DNA of 64,000 nucleotides, taken from contig NZ_RJVG01000010.1 in the NCBI RefSeq assembly GCF_003752155.1, forward strand, positions 62,001 to 126,000. Direction: 5' to 3'. The DNA is from Mobilisporobacter senegalensis. GTDB lineage: Bacteria > Bacillota > Clostridia > Lachnospirales > Lachnospiraceae. Shown here in pieces: positions 26,186-35,397 of the stretch (positions within the stretch are counted from its first letter, which is position 1; each line of letters opens with the position of its first letter). A program made the position numbers and the translations under genes. The notes below the pieces were generated by a model. It made no database searches. It saw nothing but the letters and a program-made list of their open reading frames with translations, and was not told the origin of the DNA.

Positions 26186-26214
26186 ATTCTATCATCTATT
26201 GCATAAAATATCAA
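26186..26214 (-). promoter_or_regulatory. Promoter of the amino-acid ABC operon
   Basis: TTGATA (26209-26214), 17-bp spacer, TAGAAT (26186-26191). Gives a leader of about 134 nt containing the terminator. Leader does not match a riboswitch class I know. Confidence 0.75.
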
Positions 26215-26256
26215 CAGATTTTATTGAATTAATCCATTAAATTATGTCTAAATATA

Positions 26257-26309
26257 AAGTGAAACTTAATTCAGATATGGTTTTAGCATATCTGAATTAA
26301 GTTTCACTT
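26257..26309. repeat. Perfect 23-bp inverted repeat in the ABC / sppA divergent region
   Basis: Arms 26257-26279 and 26287-26309 match over 23 bp around a 7-nt loop. It lies upstream of both divergent genes, so it is not a conventional terminator; related sequence at 22633-22690. Confidence 0.85.
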
Positions 26310-26517
26310 ATCTAGGGACATACCATCTGTTATCTCCCACTTTAGAAGCAGAAATATTACAGATGGTAGTCATCAGATTAACAATATTAGAAACAGATTA
26401 GATTTTTAGAAAGGTGGTGTTTTTTTAAGAGATTTTAGTGTATACTATTTCAATATGGTATAATTATACATGTACCAATTAAACATATATTTAGTTTAAT
26501 ACAAGGAGGATATATAT

Positions 26518-27513
26518 ATGAATAAGAAGCAGATAATTGGTATCGTAGTCGCAGGTATTGTCTTTACCTTCGTGTGTTCTATGAGTATCATAACTAACAA
26601 TTTAACCAAAACTCTATTTCCCCAAAAGGATCTTTTAGATACATTGATGGAAACCAGTGAAAGTTTTAACTTACCAATGGAAGATTTTATAGGAGTTGTA
26701 GATGTCCAGGGAACAATTGCCAGTGCTACTACATCATCCCTTTTCGAAACATTGCCTTATAACCATCAAAGTACACTTGATTTAATAGATGCCCTAAAGG
26801 ATTCCAGCTATAACAAGGGAATCTTATTAACCGTAAATAGTCCTGGCGGCGGCGTCTACGAAAGTGATGAATTATACCTTAAGTTAAAAGAATATAAAGA
26901 AGAAACCAAACGTCCTGTATGGACTTATATGGAGACACAAGCCTGCTCAGGAGGATATTACATCGCAATGGCATCTGATAAAATCATTGCCAATCGTAAT
27001 ACCTGGACCGGATCCATTGGCGTAATAATGGAATTATTAAATTACAAAGAATTAGCAGATAAGATCGGAGTGAAATCCATCTATTTCACCAGCGGCAGAA
27101 ATAAAGCAATGGGATCTCCCACACTTGATATGACAAAAGAACAGCAACAGATTCTTCAAAGCCTTGTAGATGAATCTTACGAACAATTTGTATCTATTGT
27201 AGCAGACGGCAGAAAAATGAGTGTAGATAAGGTAAAACCTATTGCTGACGGACGTATCTACTCTGCTTCTCAGGCTCTTAAACTAAATTTAATTGATCAG
27301 ATAGATACTTATGAAAATACGGCCGCTACATTCCAGGATGAATTAGATTCTCATATTCTTTATACACCTACAGATAGTTCTTTCAAATTTAGTACATTAT
27401 TTGGTGCTGCAAAAGAAATAAAGCCGAAATCAGATGCTGAAATCATGACTGAATTCTTTGAAAAAGAGGGAAGCGGGGTGCCAATGTATTATGCAAAACC
27501 AGGACAATATTAA
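26518..27513 (+). CDS. sppA: Signal peptide peptidase SppA (S49 family)
   Basis: 331-residue membrane serine protease with a single N-terminal helix (IIGIVVAGIVFTFVCSMSII). The core has GVVDVQGTI, LTVNSPGGGVYESDELY, the nucleophile in ACSGGYYIAM (about S144) and the catalytic lysine in SGRNKAMGSPT (about K196), the Ser/Lys dyad of bacterial SppA. It degrades leftover signal peptides in the membrane. Strong RBS AAGGAGG; extended -10 TGGTATAAT near 26455. The following RDD gene begins inside its last codons. Confidence 0.93.
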   Translation: MNKKQIIGIVVAGIVFTFVCSMSIITNNLTKTLFPQKDLLDTLMETSESFNLPMEDFIGVVDVQGTIASATTSSLFETLPYNHQSTLDLIDALKDSSYNKGILLTVNSPGGGVYESDELYLKLKEYKEETKRPVWTYMETQACSGGYYIAMASDKIIANRNTWTGSIGVIMELLNYKELADKIGVKSIYFTSGRNKAMGSPTLDMTKEQQQILQSLVDESYEQFVSIVADGRKMSVDKVKPIADGRIYSASQALKLNLIDQIDTYENTAATFQDELDSHILYTPTDSSFKFSTLFGAAKEIKPKSDAEIMTEFFEKEGSGVPMYYAKPGQY

Positions 27514-28051
27514 TTCTGTAAATGGTGGTTTCTTTGTACGTTTGGCAGCTTATTTGATTGATATATTACTAGTTGGAACAGCATTAATATTCTTACGTAT
27601 GCCTATGTGGATTTTTTCCCTGTTTCAGGCAAACAATCCATTTACCACTCCCATATTATTTCAATTCTCGGTTTGGGATATCTTTTTATATTTATTAGGT
27701 GTGACTTATTTTGTCTTAATGACCCATTTCACCGGAAGGACTATTGGCAAACGTTTAATGAACTTAAAGGTCGTTACGACTGCAGGTGAAAAACCAACCT
27801 TCTTTAATATATTGTATCGAGAAACAATTGGAAGATATTTGTCCGGCCTGATGTGCTTAGGTTATATTCTTATTGCCGTAGATAATGAGAAGAGAGGACT
27901 TCATGATATTCTTTGCAATACAAAGGTTGTTTACTCTAATGTAGTTATTCTTATTGAAAATGAATCAAGTAAAAATACAAATGATTTCATTCCTAATATT
28001 TCAATCGAAGAAATAAACAAAGAGGAAAACAGTCTTCCATCAGAAGAATGA
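27491..28051 (+). CDS. RDD family membrane protein
   Basis: 186 residues. RDD domain with GGFFVRLAAYLIDILLVGTALIF (conserved R and D in the first helix), two more helices, GRTIGKRLMNLKVV and GYILIAVDNEKRGLHDILCNTKVV. A charged C-terminal tail of about 40 residues follows. Start chosen at ATG 27491, overlapping sppA by 23 nt; a TTG further upstream (27458) is less likely. RDD proteins are often linked to transport; the substrate is unknown. Probably co-expressed with sppA. Confidence 0.88.
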   Translation: MQNQDNINSVNGGFFVRLAAYLIDILLVGTALIFLRMPMWIFSLFQANNPFTTPILFQFSVWDIFLYLLGVTYFVLMTHFTGRTIGKRLMNLKVVTTAGEKPTFFNILYRETIGRYLSGLMCLGYILIAVDNEKRGLHDILCNTKVVYSNVVILIENESSKNTNDFIPNISIEEINKEENSLPSEE

Positions 28052-28096
28052 GAAACAACTGGATCAGGGCTGTCCCATTTCTAATCCGATTATTAT

Positions 28097-28152
28097 AAAA
28101 AATCTACGCCCTCCCTATAATGCTCTGTTTATAGGGAGGGCATAGATTTTTT
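28097..28152. terminator. Terminator between RDD gene and glgP (convergent)
   Basis: Arms 28097-28118 and 28131-28152 pair over about 22 bp with one mismatch that becomes a G-U pair on the minus strand; runs of A and T on the sides. Confidence 0.85.
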
Positions 28153-28197
28153 TGTTATTCATAATAATTTACGATAGCCCTTTGTCATGAAGCCATC

Positions 28198-30636
28198 TTA
28201 TATTTTTTTAAGTTTCCATATCTCTGCTGCGTATTCTTCAATTGTTCTATCCGAGGAAAACTTGCCGCTTTTCGCCACATTAATGATGGCTGATTTTGCC
28301 CAGGCTCCAGTGTCTCTATAGGCTTTACCTATCTTTCTTTGCGCCAATTCATAGGAATGAAAATCTTTCAATATAAAATATGGATCAGCCTTTTCATTTT
28401 TATGGATTCCCAGTAACGATTTGTAGATATCGTTAAATAATCCATGATCTGGGAAATAGCAGCCATTAATTAATTGATCTAAAACCAGTTGTATCTCTGC
28501 ATCAGAATCATAGATTTCTTTTGGATCATACCCTCCATGTAATTCATATTCCATAACTTCTTTTGAACTTAATCCAAAGAGGAACATGTTCTCTTCTCCA
28601 ACTTCTTCAAAAATTTCAACATTGGCGCCATCCATTGTTCCAACCGTTAATGCGCCATTTAACATAAATTTCATATTCCCAGTCCCGGAAGCCTCTTTGC
28701 TGGCAGTAGAAATCTGTTCTGAAACATCTGCTGCCGGAAAAATTAATTCTGCATTTGATACTCTGTAATTTTCTATAAAGACCACTTTTATTTTTCCATT
28801 GATAGATTCATCTTTATTAATTACATCTGCAACACTGTTAATAAGCTTAATAATTGCTTTTGCTATTTTATATCCGGCACTTGCTTTTCCGCCCAATATA
28901 AATGTTCTAGGATAGAAATCCATATCAGGATATTTCTTTAGCTGGTTATATAAATGCATTATATGAAGAATATTCAATAACTGACGTTTATACTCATGAA
29001 GTCTTTTTACCTGGACATCAAAGATGGAATTTGGATCTACTTCTATACCATTATGTTTATAAATATAATCTGCAAGCCTTATTTTATTTTTATATTTAAT
29101 ATCCATAAATTCTTTTTGTGCTGTCATATCTTCTGCATAATCTGCGATTTTCTTAATTGCAGGAAGATTTGTAATCCATTCATCTCCTATTTTTTTTGAT
29201 ATCCATTCAGCAAGAAGAGGATTCCCGTGAAGCAGAAATCTTCTTTGTGTAATTCCATTTGTCTTATTGTTAAATTTTTCGGAATACATTTCATAAAAAT
29301 CTTTTAGCTCACGTTCTTTTAGAATCTCTGTATGAATCTTTGCTACTCCATTCACAGAAAAACTACCTATAATTGCCAGATTTGCCATCCGGACCTCACC
29401 ACCATAGAGAATCGCCATGTTCTTTATCTTTAATTTATCCCCTGGATACCTGCTCTCTACAACGAGAAGAAATCTTCGATTGATTTCATCAACAATTTGA
29501 TAGATTCTAGGAAGTAATTTTGAGAATAAATCAATTGGCCATTTTTCCAGTGCCTCTGTCATAATGGTATGATTTGTATAGGCACAGGTTTTATTTGTTA
29601 TCTCCCATGCTTCCTCCCAGGATAAATTATAATCATCTAATAAAATTCTCATTAATTCAGCTACTGTTACTGTAGGGTGGGTATCATTGAGCTGAAAACA
29701 TACTTTTTCATGGATTTTACGTATATCTTTATGATTTTCCATATATTTGGATACTGCCCTTTGAATGGTTGCCGATACAAAAAAATATTGCTGCTTTAAT
29801 CTTAATTCTTTTCCTGCATAATGATTATCATTTGGATATAAGACCTCACAAATTGTATTTGCAAGGTTCTTTTCTTCTACCGCTTTTAGATAATCACCTT
29901 TATCAAAGGAGTCTAAATTAAATGTATTCGCTTCTTTTGCATCCCATATTCTTAAAGTATTTACTATATGATTCCCATACCCAACAATAGGAATGTCATA
30001 GGGAATTGCAATAACAGATTGATAATTTTCCTGGATGAATTTATCTCTTCCTTCACCATCTCTTTCCATTCTCACATATCCGCCAAATTTTACTTCCTGT
30101 GCATATTCCTCTCGTTTCATTTCAAATGGGTTCCCATATTTCAACCAATTATCTGGTACTTCTATCTGAAAACCATTCTCAATTTTTTGTTCAAACATAC
30201 CATATTTATAGCGTATTCCGCATCCGTACGCCGGATATCCAAGGGTAGACAGTGAATCTAAAAAACAGGCAGCAAGTCTTCCAAGCCCTCCGTTCCCAAG
30301 GGCAGGATCTGCCTCTTCCTCTTCTATGCTATTCAAGTTTAACCCTAATTCTTCTAATACTTCCCGAACTGTTTCATCCGCCTTAAGATTTATTATCATA
30401 TTACCAAGTACCCTGCCCATTAAAAATTCCATGGATAAATAGTATACAAATTTAACGTCACGGCTTTCGTATTCTTTATGGGTTTCTATCCATAAATCCA
30501 CAATATACTCTTTAATGGAATAAGATACCGCCTGAAAAATCTGTTGCTCACTGGCTTCTTCTATAGATTTACGAAATAAGATTTTAAGATAATTTTCTAC
30601 ATTATATTTAAATTTAGTTTTATTGAATTCTTTCAT
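28198..30636 (-). CDS. glgP: Glycogen/maltodextrin phosphorylase
   Basis: 812-residue PLP enzyme of the GT35 family that releases glucose-1-phosphate from alpha-1,4-glucans. Visible are LGNGGLGRLAACFLDS, GYGIRYKYGMFEQ-like GCGIRYKYGMFEQ, NDTHPT, and the PLP site EASGTGNMKFMLNGALTVGTMD with the lysine near 656. Length is usual for bacterial GlgP. RBS AAGGAGG, 6 nt from ATG. Together with the pullulanase and the secreted amylase it completes a starch/glycogen degradation route in the window. Confidence 0.96.
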   Translation of the reverse strand: MKEFNKTKFKYNVENYLKILFRKSIEEASEQQIFQAVSYSIKEYIVDLWIETHKEYESRDVKFVYYLSMEFLMGRVLGNMIINLKADETVREVLEELGLNLNSIEEEEADPALGNGGLGRLAACFLDSLSTLGYPAYGCGIRYKYGMFEQKIENGFQIEVPDNWLKYGNPFEMKREEYAQEVKFGGYVRMERDGEGRDKFIQENYQSVIAIPYDIPIVGYGNHIVNTLRIWDAKEANTFNLDSFDKGDYLKAVEEKNLANTICEVLYPNDNHYAGKELRLKQQYFFVSATIQRAVSKYMENHKDIRKIHEKVCFQLNDTHPTVTVAELMRILLDDYNLSWEEAWEITNKTCAYTNHTIMTEALEKWPIDLFSKLLPRIYQIVDEINRRFLLVVESRYPGDKLKIKNMAILYGGEVRMANLAIIGSFSVNGVAKIHTEILKERELKDFYEMYSEKFNNKTNGITQRRFLLHGNPLLAEWISKKIGDEWITNLPAIKKIADYAEDMTAQKEFMDIKYKNKIRLADYIYKHNGIEVDPNSIFDVQVKRLHEYKRQLLNILHIMHLYNQLKKYPDMDFYPRTFILGGKASAGYKIAKAIIKLINSVADVINKDESINGKIKVVFIENYRVSNAELIFPAADVSEQISTASKEASGTGNMKFMLNGALTVGTMDGANVEIFEEVGEENMFLFGLSSKEVMEYELHGGYDPKEIYDSDAEIQLVLDQLINGCYFPDHGLFNDIYKSLLGIHKNEKADPYFILKDFHSYELAQRKIGKAYRDTGAWAKSAIINVAKSGKFSSDRTIEEYAAEIWKLKKI

Positions 30637-30710
30637 AAATACCTCCTTACTATGGCATAGATTATAAGTAAACTAGTTTTGCAGTCAGCAGATAAATAGA
30701 TATTTTTGTC

Positions 30711-30739
30711 ATTATATACCCTTTTAATCTATTGCACAA
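30711..30739 (-). promoter_or_regulatory. Promoter of glgP
   Basis: TTGTGC (30734-30739), 17-bp spacer, perfect TATAAT (30711-30716). Confidence 0.75.
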
Positions 30740-30813
30740 CATAAATCTAAGGAATGAAATATTCACCTATTATATTTTATTCTAACCACTATGAAACTGT
30801 GAATTTGACAAAA

Positions 30814-30857
30814 AGGATGAAACTGCCGCAAAACTGGAAATGCGACAGCCCCATCCT
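30814..30857 (-). terminator. Terminator of ileS
   Basis: Stem of AGGATGGGGCTGTCGCA with its partner (30814-30831 and 30841-30857), minor mismatches, then TTTTTG on the minus strand, directly after the ileS stop. Confidence 0.8.
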
Positions 30858-30869
30858 GATAATTATCAT

Positions 30870-33800
30870 TTAATTTACTTTTTCAACTCCAAGAGATACA
30901 TTTTCTCCATTTAAATTCCATTCCTTCGCATATCCATTGGTTTCTCCAAAGATGATTTCATTTGCCAGTACTTCCGACTGTATCTGCTCTGCATTCTTGT
31001 CCATAATGGTTTTGATCTTGGCATTCTTATCCTGATATACTTTGATGTGGTCCATTACTTCAAAACCTGCTTCTTTTCTCATAGTTTGAATCTTACTAAT
31101 AATCTCTCTTACAAAACCTTCTTCGATTAATTCTTCTGATAGATTTGTATCAAGGACAACAGTAATGCCATGATCAGAATCAGATACATACCCTTCTGTC
31201 TGTGCTGCCTCAATTAAAAGATCTTCTTTTTCAAGAACTTCTTCTTTTCCATCTAAAGTTATCTTTAATTGACCAGTTCCATTAATTTCGTCCATAGCTT
31301 TGTTCCCATTTAATTCAGAAAGAACTGTCTTAAGATCATTGAGCTGCTTTCCAAATCTCTTTCCAAGGGTTCTAAGTTGTGGTTTAAAGCTATAAGAAGT
31401 AAAGTTACGTACATCATCTGTAAAAGTAACTGCTTTTACATTTAATTCATCTTCGATAATCTCTTTATAGAAGTCAGATAATTCATTATCTGCTTTTACA
31501 TACATATTACCAATCGGCTGTCTATTCTTAATATTGGCATTATTTCTACAAGCACGACCCAGTACTACAATATCAAGAACCTCTTCCATATTCACTTCTA
31601 ACTCTTTATCAATGTGAGCTTCGTTGTATACCGGATAGTCACAGAAATGTACACTCTCAGATGCACTCTTATCAACACTTAACACAAGATTTCTATAGAT
31701 ATCTTCTGCCATAAATGGAATGAATGGTGCAGTAACTTTAGATAGCGTAACTAAAGTTGTATATAACGTCATATACGCATTAATCTTATCCTGTTCCATT
31801 CCCTTTGCCCAGAAACGTTCTCTGCTTCTTCTTACATACCAATTACTTAATTCATCTACAAACTCCTGTAGAGCCCTTGCTGATTCTGTAATTCTGTAAT
31901 TTTCCATATTGTTATCAACCGTCTTTATTAAAGTATTCAATTTTGATAACAGCCATTTATCCATAACAGGAAGTTTATCATATTCTAATTTATATTTTGA
32001 AGCATCAAATTCATCAATATTGGCATACAGAACAAAGAATGCATACGTATTCCAGAAGGTTCCCATGAATTTTCTCTGCCCTTCTGTTACAGCATCACTA
32101 TGGAAACGGTTTGGCAGCCAAGGTGCACTGTTACTATAGAAATACCAACGAATTGCATCCGCGCCATGTTCTGCTAATGCATCAAAAGGATCCACTGCAT
32201 TTCCTTTTGATTTGGACATCTTCTGACCGTTCTCATCCTGAACATGTCCAAGTACAATTACATTCTTATATGGTGCTTCATTAAAGATCAAAGTAGAGAT
32301 TGCTAATAAGGAATAGAACCACCCTCTTGTCTGATCCACTGCTTCACTGATAAAGTTTGCAGGGAAATTATCTTTAAAGATATCCTTATTTTCAAATGGA
32401 TAGTGCCATTGTGCAAATGGCATTGCTCCCGAGTCAAACCAGCAGTCAATCACCTCAGGCACACGGTTCATCTCTTTATTACAATGAGGGCAGTTAATGG
32501 TAACCTCATCAATAAATGGACGGTGTAATTCGATATCATCCGGGCAGTTACCGGACATAGATTTTAATTCTTCAATACTTCCGATTGAATGTAAATGCCC
32601 ACATTCGCATTCCCATACATTAAGAGGAGTTCCCCAATAACGATTACGGCTGATACCCCAATCCTGAACATTATTTAACCAGTCGCCAAAACGCCCTTTC
32701 CCGATATTTTCAGGAATCCAGTTAATTGTATTATTATTTCTGATAAGATCATCTTTTACTTCCGTCATCTTGATGAACCAGGATTCTCTCGCATAATAAA
32801 TAAGCGGAGTATCACATCTCCAGCAGAATGGATAGCTATGTTCAAATTTAAGAACCTTAAATAAAAGTCCTTTTTCACCTAACATCTTCATAATGCCTTC
32901 ATCTGCATCTTTACAGAATACACCGGCAAAATCAGTTGCCTCTGGTTTAAATTCACCTTTACCGTCAACTAATTGAACAAATGGAAGGTCATATCTACGT
33001 CCAACTTGTGAATCGTCTTCACCAAAAGCAGGAGCAATGTGAACAACACCTGTACCATCTGATAATGTTACATAAGTATCACATGTTACATAGTATGCTT
33101 TCTTATCTGTCTCAGCATAATTGAATAGTGGTTCATATTCTTTATATTCAAGGTCTTTCCCTACATATGTTTCTTCAACTGCATATTCTCCTTCAATAAC
33201 CGAAAGTAAAGCTTCCGCCAAGATATAATGTTCTTCTCTAACAACTACCCCGGCATCACCTTCGGCATCCTTTTTAACTACATCCCCTTTTCCATTGACA
33301 GAAACTTTTACTTTCACATATGTTTCATTTGGATTTACACATAGGGCAACGTTAGATGGAAGAGTCCATGGAGTTGTTGTCCATGCTAAGATATATTCAT
33401 TCTCAGTACCTTTTACTTTGAATTTTGCGATAACTGATTTTTCTTTTACATCCTTATATCCTTGTGCAACTTCGTGACTTGAAAGTGGTGTTCCACATCT
33501 TGGACAGTACGGTACGATTTTGAATCCTTTATATAAAAGACCTTTTTCAAAAATCTGCTTTAATGCCCACCATTCTGATTCAATGAAATTATTGTCATAG
33601 GTTACATATGGGTTCTCCATATCTGCCCAGAAACCTACGGTTGCCGAGAAATCTTCCCACATGCCTTTATATTTCCATACACTTTCTTTACACTCATGGA
33701 TGAATGGTCCTAAGCCATATTCTTCAATCTGTTCTTTACCATCAAGACCAAGTTTCTTCTCAACTTCAAGTTCAACAGGAAGACCATGAGTATCCCAACC

Positions 33801-34049
33801 AGCCTTACGAAGTACTTTATAACCTTTCATTGTTCTATATCTGGGAACTAAATCCTTAATAACCCTTGTTAATACATGTCCAATGTGAGGCTTTCCATTT
33901 GCAGTGGGAGGGCCATCATAAAAAGTATAAGTCTCTCCCTGCTTTCTTTGTTCGATACTCTTTTTGAAAATCTGGTTCTCTTCCCAGAACTTTTCAATTG
34001 CTTTTTCTCTTTCAACAAAATTAAGATTCGTGGATACTTTATTGTACAC
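30870..34049 (-). CDS. ileS: Isoleucyl-tRNA synthetase (IleS2-like)
   Basis: 1059 residues. Class I motifs: PPTANGKPHIGHVL near 50-65 and KMSKSKGNAVDP near 611; editing domain with the WTTTPWTLPSN threonine-rich signature near 225; anticodon-binding domain from about 680. Length and the absence of a C-terminal CxxC zinc finger point to the IleS2 clade seen in Bacillus and Clostridium. Start set at GTG 34049 (VYNKVSTNLNF), 8 nt after GGAGG; the open frame extends to 34118 but that part overlaps the leader terminator and cannot be coding. Controlled by the T-box upstream. Confidence 0.96.
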   Translation of the reverse strand: MYNKVSTNLNFVEREKAIEKFWEENQIFKKSIEQRKQGETYTFYDGPPTANGKPHIGHVLTRVIKDLVPRYRTMKGYKVLRKAGWDTHGLPVELEVEKKLGLDGKEQIEEYGLGPFIHECKESVWKYKGMWEDFSATVGFWADMENPYVTYDNNFIESEWWALKQIFEKGLLYKGFKIVPYCPRCGTPLSSHEVAQGYKDVKEKSVIAKFKVKGTENEYILAWTTTPWTLPSNVALCVNPNETYVKVKVSVNGKGDVVKKDAEGDAGVVVREEHYILAEALLSVIEGEYAVEETYVGKDLEYKEYEPLFNYAETDKKAYYVTCDTYVTLSDGTGVVHIAPAFGEDDSQVGRRYDLPFVQLVDGKGEFKPEATDFAGVFCKDADEGIMKMLGEKGLLFKVLKFEHSYPFCWRCDTPLIYYARESWFIKMTEVKDDLIRNNNTINWIPENIGKGRFGDWLNNVQDWGISRNRYWGTPLNVWECECGHLHSIGSIEELKSMSGNCPDDIELHRPFIDEVTINCPHCNKEMNRVPEVIDCWFDSGAMPFAQWHYPFENKDIFKDNFPANFISEAVDQTRGWFYSLLAISTLIFNEAPYKNVIVLGHVQDENGQKMSKSKGNAVDPFDALAEHGADAIRWYFYSNSAPWLPNRFHSDAVTEGQRKFMGTFWNTYAFFVLYANIDEFDASKYKLEYDKLPVMDKWLLSKLNTLIKTVDNNMENYRITESARALQEFVDELSNWYVRRSRERFWAKGMEQDKINAYMTLYTTLVTLSKVTAPFIPFMAEDIYRNLVLSVDKSASESVHFCDYPVYNEAHIDKELEVNMEEVLDIVVLGRACRNNANIKNRQPIGNMYVKADNELSDFYKEIIEDELNVKAVTFTDDVRNFTSYSFKPQLRTLGKRFGKQLNDLKTVLSELNGNKAMDEINGTGQLKITLDGKEEVLEKEDLLIEAAQTEGYVSDSDHGITVVLDTNLSEELIEEGFVREIISKIQTMRKEAGFEVMDHIKVYQDKNAKIKTIMDKNAEQIQSEVLANEIIFGETNGYAKEWNLNGENVSLGVEKVN

Positions 34050-34069
34050 GTTTATTTCCTCCTTAATTA

Positions 34070-34101
34070 AAAAAGCTTCCATCCTAAACAGGATGAAAGC
34101 T
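34070..34101 (-). terminator. T-box terminator hairpin before ileS
   Basis: Stem 34074-34085 with 34090-34101 (AGCTTTCATCCT, loop GTTT, AGGATGGAAGCT in sense), one G-U pair, followed by TTTTTTAATT, just before the RBS. Confidence 0.9.
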
Positions 34102-34318
34102 AAACAATCATAAACCACCTATTTACATACCAACATATGCTCTCCATATAACGGTGGAAACCGGCACGGCTTACATAAGTCACAAATATGACCTTTCAGC
34201 TTACAACTTAGGAGTGATATTCAAGAATTACTACTACTATTAGGTTCCCACTATCCCTAACTCACTTTGAGTTTCGAAAAATCTCTACTGTCTCCATCAA
34301 TGTTTTTCTTATATTGTG
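34102..34318 (-). promoter_or_regulatory. T-box riboswitch of ileS, specifier ATC (Ile)
   Basis: In minus-strand sense: stem I with the GATGGAGA start and AGTGGGAACC apical loop, then the specifier loop GAATATCACTCC with ATC at 34218-34216, an isoleucine codon. The T-box bulge AGGTGGTTT (34112-34120) carries TGGT, matching tRNA-Ile ACCA. Uncharged tRNA-Ile should stabilise the antiterminator and turn ileS on. Confidence 0.92.
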
Positions 34319-34322
34319 TCCT

Positions 34323-34351
34323 ATATTAGTATAAATTAAACCAATTGTCAA
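34323..34351 (-). promoter_or_regulatory. Promoter of the ileS leader
   Basis: Consensus TTGACA (34346-34351), 17-bp spacer, TAATAT (34323-34328). Confidence 0.85.
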
Positions 34352-34403
34352 GGGGATACCAAATCGAATCATCAGATATAAAAGTATTTTTTACTCTTTC
34401 CAA

Positions 34404-34991
34404 TTAATCGCTTAGACCAATTCTTCTTCGGACAATATTCCAATCAATATTTTTCATAAAATTATTAATATACTCATCCTTTTTATCTGCATATTGTAAG
34501 AAATACGCATGTTCATATACATCCAGCACCAGTAATGGGATACATATTGCCAAATTCCCTACATCATGGGCATCTAAACTAATATTTCTTAATTTTTTAG
34601 AACGGATATCATAACATAAAACAGCCCATCCCCTGCTGGCTTTTGCTGTAGCTACAAAATGATCCGCCCATTGTTCGAAGCTTCCAAAGTCCTGGGCCAG
34701 ACATTCTGCAACTTCATTATCTGGAATATTATTCGTCGACCCTATATTCTCAAAATAATATTCATGAAGAATTACACCATCCAGCGCATAAGTCTCGCCT
34801 CTTTTAATTCCCCTGTACTTACTGTAAGTAGCATTGGCATCTTCTAAACCAGAATCATTTTCTAATAAGCCGTCCACTTCATTTATTTTTCTTATATATC
34901 CTTCATATAATCTCATGTGTACTTCAAATTGCTCTTGATTAATTACAGTAACATCGTTCGTGTACTCAAAGTTGATCTTTCTTAATGCCAT
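34404..34991 (-). CDS. Divergent iron/manganese superoxide dismutase
   Basis: 195 residues of the Fe/Mn-SOD fold. The four metal ligands align as H25 (FEVH), H76 (VILHEYYF), D157 and H161 (LDVYEHAYF). Second-shell residues differ from E. coli SodA: the usual His30 and Tyr34 positions hold Tyr29 and Ile33, and a His (LDAHD, H142) lies where Gln146 is expected. Such a His is known in some archaeal and divergent SODs. Activity and metal cannot be told from sequence; a non-canonical SOD in an anaerobe is still reasonable. RBS GGAGG 10 nt upstream. Confidence 0.85.
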   Translation of the reverse strand: MALRKINFEYTNDVTVINQEQFEVHMRLYEGYIRKINEVDGLLENDSGLEDANATYSKYRGIKRGETYALDGVILHEYYFENIGSTNNIPDNEVAECLAQDFGSFEQWADHFVATAKASRGWAVLCYDIRSKKLRNISLDAHDVGNLAICIPLLVLDVYEHAYFLQYADKKDEYINNFMKNIDWNIVRRRIGLSD

Positions 34992-35072
34992 AAAAATAAA
35001 CCTCCATTATTACTATAATTAATATATGCAATAATAGAAGTTTATTGTTTTTAAAGATGTATTTTTTTAATT

Positions 35073-35255
35073 TTATTCTCTCTCTTCTTCGCCATATACA
35101 GTGGTATTTCCATTATTATTTCCACATTGAATTCCCTTTTTAATTGGTGCGATTAAAAATCCAACAATTATCCCCGCCAAAATACAAGTTGATGCCAATA
35201 ATACTTTTTCTCCTCTGGTCCAGTCTTTACTTATAAAATCTTTCAACATGCTCAT
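35073..35255 (-). CDS. Small single-helix membrane protein
   Basis: 60 residues. N-terminal amphipathic part (MSMLKDFISKDWTRGEKVLL), one hydrophobic helix (ASTCILAGIIVGFLIAPIKKG) ending with YtxH-like APIKKG wording, then an Asn/Glu-rich tail. Start at ATG 35255, 8 nt after GGGAGG; the open frame upstream to 35312 lacks an RBS. Function unknown. Confidence 0.7.
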   Translation of the reverse strand: MSMLKDFISKDWTRGEKVLLASTCILAGIIVGFLIAPIKKGIQCGNNNGNTTVYGEEERE

Positions 35256-35397
35256 ATTACATCCTCCCTTAAAAGAATATCTGCTGCTATGGTTAATCAT
35301 GAACAAGTTCATAATCTTGTTGCATTCGCCAAATGCTTCGCCCTTGGCTCATTGTTTTCATTATATCATATAATATCAAAATACTGGCAATAATATT

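Noticed and set aside
34050-34118. N-terminal extension of ileS
   Set aside because: It overlaps the T-box terminator and the RBS GGAGG that serves GTG 34049.
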